A stretch of 64,000 bases of DNA, from NCBI GenBank assembly GCA_032209605.1, contig JASFXZ010000093.1, positions 186,001-250,000 of the forward strand. Reading direction: 5' to 3'. A program made the translations under genes and the position numbers. This document shows, one piece after another, positions 1 through 10,766 of the stretch (positions are counted from its first letter, which is position 1; every line of letters starts with the position of its first letter). The notes beneath the pieces are model-generated. The model saw only the letters and a program-made list of their open reading frames with translations. It did no database searches and was not told where the DNA came from. The stretch is from Mactromeris polynyma (taxonomy: Eukaryota; Mollusca; Bivalvia; Venerida; Mactridae).

Positions 1-212
1 CAAGTGGGTTCAAGTCCCACATCGAGCACACTTTAATTATTGTGCAGCAGCATTTGATTGCCCTCGGAGGTTGAGGCTCAAATGTTTGAAGAGGGGAAGT
101 ATAGTTGTGTAATTAAGATGACATCCAGGTTAGCTGAAGTGTAGTGCCATAAATATTAGTGCTGCAGGATGGTCTTGGGTAAAGGCCCACATCGGGTGCA
201 CTCCCCCCCCCA
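1..212 (+). repeat. Two diverged tRNA-like 3' ends (SINE tail candidates)
   Basis: Bases 1-32 contain a T-arm-like GGGTTCAAGTCCCAC followed by CATCGAGCAC. Bases 172-202 contain a worn copy, with GGGTAAAGGCCCACATCG and GTGCAC, followed by a run of nine C. The pair looks like two copies of one tRNA-derived tail. The first is cut by the window edge, so no cloverleaf can be checked. Confidence 0.35.
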
Positions 213-700
213 TGATTCACTACACGTACAACTGAATAAAGTCTTCAATCCCCGAGGTGTTCGAATGCAAAGGAGAAATCACTGCTGCAGAATTATTAAG
301 GAGAAGTGAGCGACTTGGTGATAATTGATATTGAAAAACATCTGGATGCCAGTTTACAACATTAATAAAATTTTCGCCCTGACCAATTGCAGCAACCGTG
401 TGCATTTTTCATTAGAATAGCATGAAAATAATACCAAAATGGAATATCAAAATAAACTAGGGTCCACGGGAAGATAAATGCGCATTATCCGGTCGATTTT
501 CAATAATACCCCACCCACCACAACAAACGTGGGACGAATTCTAGCCTAGACACGCAATGTAAGTTCCGAAGTATCGAAGAGCGTTAAGAAAATTTTAGCA
601 ATGTCAAATACTTTGTCAGTCTTCAAATTCAGTATACCTCTTTCAAAATGTGTAGAGAGAACCTAACTGATCTGTATTTTATCACAAACGATCAGGAATT
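213..700. other. Unassigned AT-rich sequence
   Basis: I see no coding exon, RNA gene or clear repeat boundary here. The minus-strand frame at 220-405 has no motif and no splice context. Confidence 0.5.
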
Positions 701-714
701 TGTTCAACTTGCTG

Positions 715-945
715 GAAAGAAGATGGCGATTTCTGTTTATCGAACGTGCGATTGGTTACGATTTCTGCTTCGGTAATTTCCGTACTTCCGCAATCAATCT
801 AGCGGAAAGTGTAAAAATAACCATCACTTTCTTTTTCTTAGTTTTAGTTCTTTGGCCCGTAATGGGTTGGTGCCCGTAATTCTCGGCGTTAAACCTATGA
901 AGTAGATGAAACCCTGGTACAAATATCGCGGGAAAATCACGAAAT
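715..945 (+). promoter_or_regulatory. ORC4: Probable ORC4 promoter and non-coding first exon
   Basis: Seen: a YY1-like AAGATGGCG near 720, an inverted CCAAT box (ATTGG) near 750, an E2F-like GCGGGAAAA at 928-936, and a strong donor GTAAGT starting at 946. A matching acceptor (TTTCTAG) ends at 2329, 13 bases before the ORC4 start codon. The simplest model is a 5' UTR exon ending at 945 joined to 2330. Inference: transcription starts around 700-760. E2F control of replication-licensing genes is well established in animals, which fits, but no expression evidence was available. Confidence 0.45.
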
Positions 946-1384
946 GTAAGTGATCGAGATCACACGTCGATGTTGTGCTGGTAGAGATCCTTTCTATGCA
1001 CTGTTTTGTTGATTTTATATAGGTTTCATACGTTTCGAATTGCTAATGTTTCTAAATTGTAAACCATACCATTTTGATTTTTTGTACAAATAACATTTTG
1101 TTCCATCCACAAAATAAGCCTGAATCTTTTTAATTGGACTTCATCTATCCCTATATTGGGCGTCTTTGTCAGGTCACCAACAATTTATAGTATCGGGACA
1201 ACTTGACCACTAACCAACTCGACCCCTCACAAACTCGACCCTTATTTTCTGATTTTTCGGCAAGTCAACTCGACCCCTCTTTTTTCTGTATTTACTTTAC
1301 AAAGAAGGCTAACTATACCTTGTCTTTCATCAGAAGATACATATTGTCATGTCAGCCAAAAACACCTACCACACATACGTTCGG

Positions 1385-1520
1385 CATATCCTTGAGTATG
1401 CGTCAACAGTTTGGTTCGGTATACGGATCTCGAGTGGGAACTGCTTCAGGGCCGTAGAAATGTAGCCAGTGCAACTATGTTCTACAAAATCGTAAACAAC
1501 CTTGTTGACATCCAACATTC
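1385..1520 (+). pseudogene. Non-LTR retrotransposon scrap (RT C-terminal region)
   Basis: Translation in two frames gives ILEYASTVW, then after a frame change DLEWELLQGRR and ATMFYKIVNNLVDI. This is the usual order at the end of the reverse transcriptase region of jockey/CR1-like LINEs. The segment between the two blocks is shorter than in intact elements, so an internal deletion as well as a frameshift is likely. No catalytic core is present. It lies in the presumed first intron or 5' flank of ORC4. Confidence 0.55.
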
Positions 1521-2329
1521 TCATTCACTACAGCCCCAGTCCTACTGTCACGACTTTGGGCACGAATATGCCGGCGAGTAGGGAAGAATGAAAAAGTCGT
1601 AGTGGTTCGCCATGTACTGACCCTAGAGAGAGTTCCATTTCAAATCTGTTGTGGCGAATAGAGGAGAACTGCCCCGAATCACCAGGACTCCAACAAGAAC
1701 ACTGTAAGAATTATGAGGAATGTCCAAGATTTCTACATTTGTACCCATACGCCACTCAAAGTCGTGATGGTGGGACTTGGGCTTTAGATCTTCAAGAAAC
1801 TCAACTAGGGGTCATGACCATCAATACATCCAAAATGTCTGCAAAGAAATCAGTTTATCCGCATAGCTTCTACCCATCATCTAGCCCACACCCCACATGG
1901 TCAGCCAGGCAACTCTCCCTTGTTGGCCATTGGTTGTCTATGAAGAATTTAGATGCTTTCAAGATGTTTTTGTCTGTTTTTCATTGAAATTGTTTGAAGA
2001 GGCAAAATGTTGACATGTTAAAGTTGATCGAACCACAATTAACCCAACAAATTTCCATATTCAGTTTAAGACTGTGCTAGAGGTTTAAATGATGAATTAT
2101 GTACCATGTCAATTAAATTCAGATCAATGTGGATCTATTGAGTTTCTGTTTGATAATCTTTAGATACTACTTTACTTCCCTTACTGGTATTAATGTCAGA
2201 TGTGCATCAAGAAAAAAAAGTTGAAAGTAAGAAGTGAGACTTAAAGTTAAAAGTGAGATGGTGAGGTTGGATAATTGCCACGTTTGGTAAACTTTGTTGT
2301 ACCATTTCATTTCTCTGTTTCATTTCTAG
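1521..2329. other. Presumed ORC4 5' UTR intron, unassigned
   Basis: The longest + frame here (1649-1987, 112 codons) has no recognisable domain and no splice context, and I do not call it a gene. The stretch ends with a pyrimidine-rich tract and TTTCTAG at 2323-2329, which fits a splice acceptor for the exon carrying the ORC4 start codon. Confidence 0.45.
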
Positions 2330-2342
2330 ATCTGTATAACAG

Positions 2343-5300
2343 ATGGGAAAAAGTAGGAAGTCGACTGCTAGCAGTCAGGTGCCGAATGATGGAATATTTG
2401 CTATCCAAACCGCTTTGAGACGGCAACTTAGCCAAAGCTGTCTTCCACCTACGATATGTGGTTTTCAAAAGGAAAGAAGGTATGAAATATTAAAGTCCAC
2501 CAATCTAATATACATAAGGACCTCATTGAATACGTTGGCATTCGATTCTACGTTTATGTGACATCGAATATATATGAACTGTGCCACAACAAAACATGTA
2601 TTAGTGACCAAAAGTCCTTTTTCAGGTTTTTACATTTTCTAATTGATAAATTTTCAACTTCCATTTAAAAATATTAAAATCAGATGTCTACTTTTCTTTT
2701 TATAGCAATTCCAATATTTAAAACTAGATGCAAAAGTAAGGTACAAAATGATTATGTCGCGTCAGAATGTACATAATTCTTTTAAAAATCTGCTCTTCAC
2801 ATGGAAAAAAAAACATAATTATGCAATACTTATAAATATTTCCTTGTTCGTTTAATTGTATAATTCACAATTAAGCTTCCAAAACATCTTCAGTCAAATC
2901 GCATAGTTTGTGATGTCAAAACTTTTGTTTGGGAAATACTTGACATTTTAACCAATATCACTATCACAGGTTTTGTCATGGAAGCGCTCATATACCATTT
3001 ACTTTTAAACATGAGGATATTTGCCTGCAAGGGGTATATTATAATACTTTGTGTCTTATAATGTTTGTAAATATGATTCTTAAGATTAATAAAAAAATGC
3101 AACCAATGGACGTTAAATGAAGATAGGCAAGAATATTTTTAAGTGCTTCACTCTCGTGAATAATAATGATTTGCCAAAATGGCCATCTCAGTTTTATCAT
3201 AATTTAATTAGGCATAATAACATCCCTTGATTGAAAACTCTAAATAGATAAACAGTAGCATAGCGCAGTGGACTGAAGGCCTAAATCATAAGGAAGCATG
3301 TGTTTTATAGAAAAAAAATCCAATATTTCAGAGAACTACTTGAGTTGATCAAAAGAACGGCAGGTACTGGAGAAAGTAATTCTGTGCTTGTGATTGGTCC
3401 AAGAGGCGGTGGTAAATCAATGGTTAGTATATTTGTGAGCATCTGTGTATCGCATACTGCTCACTATTCTACTGTACTATTTAGAAATTGTGTGTAATTA
3501 TTGATATTAAGTTAATTTTGTTCTGTCAGTATGAAATCTCCACATTATTAAAATATTGTCCGTCAACTTTGTCTGTTTTTACTTATTGTTTCTGCTTGTT
3601 TCCTTTTTTTATTGTGATACCCTTGATAATTTTTGTTTTTATACTTGCAGCTTATTAAGAGTGTGCTTGATGAAGTAACTCAGCAGAAAGATGTAAAAGA
3701 CAATTTGATGCAAGTACATTTGAATGGTGAGTTTTGTTGGTCTGTATCAATTTTATAGTCCGAGGAAATATGTAAGGATGAAGAAATGAGTAATAGCAAA
3801 GTTGGCAAAATGTATCTGATGGTCACTCTGACCTGAGTGTGGGGGGGGGGAAGGGAAATTAACTTTCATGAGAAAAGTTAATAATGATTTTTCTCGGGTT
3901 AAGACTATCTTGAGCAGTCACTGCCAGTAGACTTATATTTCAGTCACTGATGGAAAAAGATGATGCAGCGTTAATGGAGAAGTTTTAGCATCAATTTGAT
4001 GCCAGTCGTGGTGAACACTAGGTCTAAATTAATCTGTAAATGTATGGTTTTCATTACGTTGCATACATCAGTGACTCGTTAAGAGCTAATTTGGTTTTTC
4101 TATCACTACTATAAACTTTCTAAATACTTCATACATTCTCTCCCTTTTATTATGCTCTTTGTTTTCAAAGGTATCCTTACATTTAAGACACATTTATATA
4201 GTACCCTACCATTTCTATTGCAATGAACTGTAATTAACAAAACAACTAAATGTTAATTAACAATTTGATTACCTCTATCTGGTGACAAATAAAGACAATG
4301 AATAATTATTTTCAGGATTACTACAGACGGATGATAAGATAGCATTGAAAGAGATTACTAGACAACTGCACTTGGAGAATAGTGTCGGGGATAAAGTGTT
4401 TGTGAGTAATGTTCTGACTGCACATGATTGAATAGTCTTATTGTGTAGTCCTGTGTCTTTCTATTTTTTATGTTTTTGAGTTCATTGATGATGTTTGGTT
4501 GTTTGGTTTCTATATCCTTATAATTAGGGCCACACAGTATAGTGTTGGTGCTCTGTAGTAATCACCGTTTCTGTCTGGGCATCTGTCTGTCCGGGCGTCC
4601 ATTAGTTATTTGGTTACCCCTCAAGAAGGCCTATGGTCCTTGCACTTGATAGGCCTGCTTAGTAATTCAAGTAGATGACCCCAAATCATTTTAGGTCAGA
4701 GGTCAAGGTCACCATAGAGGTCAAGGTCATGGTGACCTTGACTTGAAAAAGGGTTTCCGCTCAAACATTATATACTAAAACTTGCACCTTTGGTCGTCAA
4801 ACTTGATAGGCCTCGCAGTAATGAGGGCCCGCAGTATAGTGAGGGTGCCCTATAGTAATCACCATTTCTGCGCAGAAGTCCATATGTCTGTTAGTTTTTT
4901 GGTTTCCGCTGAAGAATGTTTGGTCCTGTGTTTCTCAAACTTGATAGGCATCCTGGTAATGACAAGTAGTTGCAGAGGTATGACTTTTAAAGATCTGAAT
5001 ATCGTAACACACTTACTGATTGGGAAGCAGGATAGGGAATCCCCTGATTTCCCATCAAAGATGTTTCTCCTGCTGTATACTATATACATGTAATAATTTA
5101 TCACTTAATGTATTTCAGGGATCATTTGCAGAAACTTTGCAATTTCTACTGCAAGCTTTGAAAAGTGGTATGTGTACACATAAATGATAACTTTATATCA
5201 TATAAGGTTCTATCAAAGTTTTTAGTTCACTTGCCATTTTGACTAACATCTTGCCAAATAACTATATACTCACTTAAGCTTGATTTACTTAAAACAATCA

Positions 5301-8300
5301 TTTTGATGAGTGTACTATAGTATAAGTACAGAACTTACTAATTTGTGATTTTTCTTTTAAGTTTTAACATATTAAGCTCTTGGACTTGTTATGCCCTCTG
5401 TGAAGAAGGGGAGTATTTTGTCATGCTCATATCTGTTGTGAAAGGTCATTTTCACTAAATGCTGGAGATTAAATGGTTTACAATAAATGACATGAGTAAT
5501 ATTAGTGCCTATGAGCATCAAAACTACCCTCTTGTCTCCCGCAGGCTGTCATAGGGGCATGATTAGTGTTTTACAAAAAGCTCATTACTTTTCCAAGTTA
5601 TTTATCCATACTACTTATTTCACAAATTAATTATTAATCTTTGTCTTATTTTTAGTACAGTGCTTTATAACTTATTTCAGGAAGTCAATCCAGCAAGCCT
5701 ATATTGTTTATACTGGAAGAGTTTGACCTGTTTGCCTTTCATCGGAATCAGACATTGCTGTATAACTTGTTTGATATTTCACAATCAGCACAGACACCTA
5801 TTTGTGTGTTAGGAGTTACCTGCAGACTGGTATGCTGATTAGAATTTTAAGTCAATGTCAAATCTATCAAAATAATTTTTGTGTTTGTTTATTGATTTCC
5901 TATAATTGTAACTGCTACAACTATGGTCTGGTTTTTTTTTACTTGACAACAATTGTAACAAGTTGTGAAGTGGTCGACCAATGAAAACATGTTTTGTAAT
6001 GCATTGACCAATCAAGACCATGTATGCAATAATGGTATTCTCAGTTTATTTTGAATTAACTATAGCTATGTTTTATGATTGAAACAACGTCATTTATTGC
6101 TATTTAATTCAGTATATATATAACATTACTGTTGTTATGGGGACTATATATTTATGTATCAATGTATTGATTACTTTAATATATATGTCTATAAGACAGA
6201 CTTAATATGATTTGATTCTGAGATCAGAAAATTTGCATCTGAACTTGAACATTTGTTTTGACTGAATTTCTATAAAACTTTTATTATCACTGAAGTCATA
6301 GATGGAGGGAAATGGCATTTACAGTAAAACCTCACTCAAAAACGACCTCAATTATTAGTCCACCTAAAAAATTAAGAACACAATTTTCAAGTCCATTTTC
6401 ACTATTACGCCCTACATTCAACCTCCATATTAAGACCACCTCAAGCGTAATACCAGTTTTCAAGGATACCAAGGGTGGTCTTATTATTGAGGTTTTACTG
6501 TACTTCAACCATTGGATGTTACTGTCCACTCTTAAATAAAAGTACTCTGTCTTCTTAATTGATGTTGCAAGATTCTTACACATGTTTGACTGTATTACCA
6601 GGATGTCATTGAACTACTAGAGAAGCGAGTGAAGTCTAGGTTCTCCCATCGTCAGCTACATATGTTCAATAGTCTACAGTTTGATGAATATCAGCAGTTA
6701 TTTACTGTGTTGCTTTGTCTTGGGGACGATTTTCCTGATAAGAAACTGGCTTCACAATGGAATAAACATATAGAGGTTTGCATTTAATTATTTATTGAAT
6801 TGCTCATTTTAATCTATTTATTTTCCCTCCGTGGTGAAACAGCTTATTTTAATAACTCTTCATGCGTTCCACTAGGTACTGTATCTAAAGGGTCTTCAGC
6901 CAGAATCCTAAGGGTCAAAATGTGGCATTTTGGAAAATTCAGGGGTCAACTCTAGGGTCAAATGGAACCCCTGCTCTTGATGACTGCTTTCTTATTATAG
7001 TAAATAGTCCATATAGAACATTCAAATAGTTTGCTTTAAGTACCTGTGCTTTAAATGAAAAAATTGCTTTCAAAATTCAATGATAAGTTTTACCAATTGA
7101 TCAAACTGACAAAACAGCAACATTTATACTTGCCAAGTAAATTGTCAAATTTGCTATTCAAGTGTAAAATGAAATTTTGAAGAGACTGGCAAGTAATGGA
7201 ATATTGCAAACAAGATAGTCCTTGATTTATATTTGTTCTGTGCAGAAATTATATCAAAGATTTTTTCACATTTTCAATATGTCTTGAAACAATTTCAGAC
7301 GTTGGCTGCGGATAGTAGTATTGTCAACATATTACGTAGACAGTATCAGTTTACCAGGGATGTAAGAACTCTTCAGCTGCTAATGGTAAACCCTTTATTG
7401 TTCCTTATTCCCCACTGAGAGTGAAAGAATATAGTTTTGGCTCTGTCTGTTCTTCCATTTCTAAGACTTTGGTGTCTGTGCAAAAAAATGGTTTCTGATC
7501 AATAACTCTTGAAAGGATAGATTCAATTCATGTTGGGCACATAAGCATAGGATAATCAAACTCAGGTCAATTTCGATTACAATCCACTTATTTTTGGACG
7601 ACATATGGCCCTTAAGGCTTTTTCTACTTAAAAGCCCATAGTGAGGGCATCGTGTCCTATGGTAGCATCTAATTTATATAAAACTTGGTACAAATGTTCA
7701 CTACTAATTGGTGATAGGACTTCAACTTTCAGTAAGATCGACCCAGGATTATGGGTTTAAATCGGTATGTGAGGTGTTAATTGCTTGGTGTTTCTAATCT
7801 GTTTCTTTAACAAGATATTGAATAGGAAAGTATCGACATGATTTGTACCATTAATATCTCCCTTGAACTTTCTACCCTAGTTTATACAGGATGCATTTTA
7901 AGCTAAAGATGATATTAAGCAGCAAATATTCTGTTCAATATATATTAAGCTCACAATTGGTCGGATGGATGTTGGTTTTAGCTAGGAGGTGGCTTGATTG
8001 TCGTGTTACAATATGGAAGACAACTAATCCATGAAAACACATGGGGTGATCTTACTTCAGAAGTACGTCTTTATGTGAGGTTTTACTGTAATGTTTTAAA
8101 CTTGAAATTACGCATTTAAAGATTTATTGTGATCACAGGTTTCATATTGTCATAAATGCTGTCAGACAGTAAATTGGTATATTCTTGCAGTTTTATCCAG
8201 TATCACAACTTGGTGATGATCATAGAGAACTGACTGCTACAGACTTCCAGGAATCCATGAAGATAACAACAACAGATAGTAAAGCCTCTATGTTGCATGG

Positions 8301-10766
8301 TTAGTGTTATATGTAAGACTAGTTGTACACCATTTTGGTGATATTTTGATATAATTAACAAGTATTCCTTCATTTTGTTGGTGAAGGAATCTGATCAGAC
8401 TTATAACCTACTGTTTGAAAAACAAACAGTCAATAAATCATTTCATTTTTCTGAAAACCAAACTAACTTGGTTAGTTACTGTGGTATCACTTAAATTTGC
8501 GCAGGACGAATTTTCGTGCTAGAGACGAAGCGCGAATTTAAGTCCGCGCGATTATTAAACTTTCTGATACATGGGTATCCCAATTTTTATCTGCCCGAAA
8601 TTTTCACTTTTTATGTACGAGTCGTGTCAATTAACAGTTGGACCTGTCATATTGTTTATTCCAAGGGGACCGCTCTAAATGACGTCGTTCCCGAAAGGTT
8701 CTCTGAAATTACTTGTCAAACTGATAACCGAAAGTGTAAAATCGGAATATCAGTCCGAAAATCACATTTTTGGGATTATATAGACGCTCTAAACCAGGGA
8801 ATCAAGCGCTTGTTAATACTGATCGAAATACAATGCGAACCTCGCTTGTCATGTTGTTTATTCAAGTATCACACGTTTCTATTGTATTCAGATATGACAA
8901 TTGGCAATAAAATGGTTAATTGGCGACTCTATTAAAGAGATAACCCCCAGATTACGAGTTAATATGCAGAATATTGCTATTCACAGCTTATGATACGGAT
9001 GTATGAAATAATGACACCCGCTGCAATACCGTCATTTTTGTTAGATTTTTTTCTTTAAAAATTTAAAATGCGCGAATTTAGGCCCGCGCGAAACTGCCTT
9101 TTTGAACCTCATATTACATTGCAGAATGTATTGATAGTACAAATATACGTGTGTGATCATCAACTCTGTGTATTATTTTCAGGTGTGTCGATTCTAGAGT
9201 TGTGTCTTATTATATCAATGAAGCATTTATATGATATTTATGAAGGTGAACCTTTCAACTTTGAGATGGTATACAAAGGTTTGTTGATCTTTATACATCA
9301 TTAAAGTCTGTTGGAGGTCAGTTTTAACCTTAAACTAGGACAAGAGGGATAACTGTGTGATGAATTATGCTTGTATAAGCCCCTGTTCTGTCCAGTATTC
9401 AATAACTATGGGCACCTCCAGGTGGTGTGCTCTTGTTTACGTTTGACTGAAGCGCATTAATTTTTTCCTGGATTTTTTTTTTAAATAGATGCCTTTGTGC
9501 CAGGCATATTTTTACTTTTTATTTTCCCACGCATTATTCAATATTTAATGCTCAGTATTTACCCTTCAAATCAACAAACGTAATTTCTACAATTTTAGTT
9601 TTTGCCAAAGTAAGCTGACGGGAGATGTCAGTAGACATGTATATATTTTCCATGTATGCCATTTTTAGTAGATTCTGGGACTTATCATATGGGTTGTGAG
9701 CATTGAACTGATTTATTTTTCAGAGTATCAGAAATTTGCTCAGAGAAGATCTTCCATGCAAGTATTTGATAAACCTGTTGTATTAAAGGTATGTTTTCTC
9801 AGTTGTACTATTAGAATTATCTCCCTTTGGCTGTATTTAAATAATTGCTTAAATATTGTTTCTGCCTCCTCCATGTTTTCATACTATTTTGTCATTTATC
9901 CGCCTACCCATTTTGGAGACAAAATGGATGATTATTTTGCTATTAAATTTTGATGGCTTCCTTTTATTTTTGAACATAATTCAAGTGCTTTTATGACCTT
10001 TTACTTTTTACCGTAAACAAGTGCTTAGTTGGTTGTTTTGTCATCACAATAGCCTGAGGTGATTTCAAAGTGCTTTCCTACTTCTGTTAATGCACTTTTA
10101 CCTGAAATGTTGGCTATAGAACTATTGAAACAACTTATTACACTAATCACACTTGATGGCTGCCTCCTGGGTAATTAACATGTGTTTGTGCCAAATTCAG
10201 GGATTGTGAAGTTTGTAATCAGACTTCTATCAACATGGGACTCAAATAACGACCTTTGGATCAGGGGTCAGGCATTCTCAAACACTACACCCAGGGCGCT
10301 AGAAATCCACTAGCCTGACGTCCCGGCCAAGTCTAATTGCCGATTTGGGCTACCAACAGTTGAGTTGGACTCAGTCCGGGACATGTCTGTTATGCACGCC
10401 TACTTAACTGTTAATCTGTACCCTATTCTCTGCTTGTACAACTAGCCTCCCATGTGGGACAAGTCAAAATTAACATGTGCACTAGTCCGGAATAACTGTA
10501 TTTAAAGATAATTTCTAGAGCCCTGACTAAACCCCCTTATTTATTACATAAATATGTGTTGTTGTTTTTTTTCTCAGGCATTTGAACATCTGATATCACT
10601 TGAGTTAGTAAGAGCGATGGACAACAGTGGCGGAACTCGAGTACAGAAGGAGTACAGACTCATGGGATTGTTGATACACCCGTCTCAAATAATGACAGCT
10701 CTTCAGAACTATCCTCATTGTCCGACTGAAATATCTCAGTGGGCGTCTTGTGCTTTAGCTGTTTAA
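2343..10766 (+). CDS. ORC4: Origin recognition complex subunit 4, 12 coding exons
   Basis: Coding exons: 2343-2479, 3332-3422, 3651-3726, 4316-4401, 5119-5167, 5681-5829, 6602-6775, 7299-7385, 8191-8299, 9183-9278, 9724-9788, 10578-10766 (stop TAA). They sum to 1308 bases, 435 aa; human ORC4 has 436. Every intron is GT-AG and every phase join is consistent. Near-identical family blocks run throughout, such as [47 protein letters not shown] and [12 protein letters not shown]. Walker A is GPRGGGKS (residues 68-75). The Walker B segment is ILFILEEFD (about 154-162), with Glu where human has Asp. A winged-helix region follows at the C-terminus. Role (family knowledge): an AAA+ subunit of the nuclear ORC that binds origins and loads MCM2-7. 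The start is the first ATG after a plausible 5' UTR acceptor. Identification is close to certain. Confidence 0.97.
4530..4990 (+). repeat. Dispersed 'ggtcaaggtca' repeat in ORC4 intron 4
   Basis: Two tandem, diverged copies of a unit beginning GGGCC(A/C)... CAGTATAGTG and running through 'cacttgataggcct' and 'ggtcaaggtcac'. A related repeat lies at 20713-21186 in MTPAP intron 7. Repeats of this wording are abundant in bivalve genomes (general knowledge). It has no coding capacity. Confidence 0.6.
4703..4741. promoter_or_regulatory. Cluster of three nuclear-receptor-type half sites, one perfect IR3
   Basis: TCAAGGTCA occurs at 4703-4711 and 4721-4729 on + and at 4733-4741 on -. The last two form AGGTCA-TGG-TGACCT at 4724-4738, which matches the classical palindromic estrogen-response-element layout exactly. 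The motif is a sequence fact; binding is untested. It is carried by a dispersed repeat, so it may be passive. Confidence 0.4.
6322..6500. mobile_element. TA-flanked MITE, intact copy (ORC4 intron 6)
   Basis: Begins CAGTAAAACCTCA, ends TGAGGTTTTACTG, and is flanked on both sides by TA (6320-6321 and 6501-6502). The inside carries GACC(A/T)CC..CCAAGGGTGGTC. At 179 bp with no coding capacity, it is a non-autonomous DNA transposon of the Tc1/mariner superfamily. A pogo-like origin is possible, but that is inference from the TIR only. Confidence 0.75.
7440..7660. repeat. Dispersed repeat in ORC4 intron 8
   Basis: Shares 'gatcaat.. ctcttgaaagga tagattca.ttcat.ttggcacataa' and 'atttcgat.acaat' with 11144-11340 downstream of ORC4. 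A weaker relative at 17200-17290 has 'tgatcaataactttcgaag'. This is a multi-copy family with no coding capacity. Confidence 0.5.
8040..8088. mobile_element. Truncated MITE right end (ORC4 intron 8)
   Basis: Only the right terminus GTGAGGTTTTACTG followed by TA (8089-8090) and a few dozen inner bases remain of the family seen intact at 6322-6500. The left limit is approximate. Confidence 0.5.
8497..9092. repeat. Block bounded by 20-bp direct repeats (ORC4 intron 9)
   Basis: CGCGAATTTAAGTCCGCGCG (8531-8550) recurs as CGCGAATTTAGGCCCGCGCG (9071-9090) exactly 540 bp away. A related TTAAATTTGCGC lies just left of the first copy. CpG content is much higher than in the surrounding intron. A 139-codon + frame (8516-8935) lies inside but has no recognisable domain, and I do not call it a gene. 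The whole may be an inserted element. Confidence 0.45.
9408..9441 (-). repeat. End of a dispersed 'caagagcaccacctg' repeat
   Basis: On the minus strand this reads AACAAGAGCACACCACCTGG.GGTGCC, closely matching 30690-30716 on the plus strand. It is a short shared terminus without coding content. Confidence 0.4.
10150..10292 (-). repeat. Worn tRNA-derived SINE, minus strand
   Basis: Aligns by eye with 53862-54012: both carry 'ctgcctcctgggt' or 'ctgctacctaggt', 'gcc.aattcagggat.gtga.gtt' and a degenerated B-box (GACTCAAATAACGACC here, GATTCGAACTCACGACC there). The tRNA-like head is at the right, so the element reads on the minus strand. It lies in ORC4 intron 11. Confidence 0.45.
10293..10524. 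mobile_element. Foldback/MITE-like element with AGGGC.CTAGAAAT ends
   Basis: The left end AGGGCGCTAGAAAT and the right end ATTTCTAGAGCCCT are inverted copies. An internal stretch (CCACTAGCCTGACGTC, CAAGTCTAA, TTTGGGCTACCAAC) recurs in diverged form at 21603-21672 in MTPAP intron 8. It is non-coding and lies directly beside the SINE scrap. Confidence 0.5.

Noticed and set aside
1649..1987. 112-codon + frame upstream of ORC4
   Set aside because: No domain, no splice sites that fit, and not in frame with ORC4. It probably lies in the 5' UTR intron.
8516..8935. 139-codon + frame in ORC4 intron 9
   Set aside because: No recognisable motif, no splice context, and repeat-flanked. Reported as a repeat block instead.
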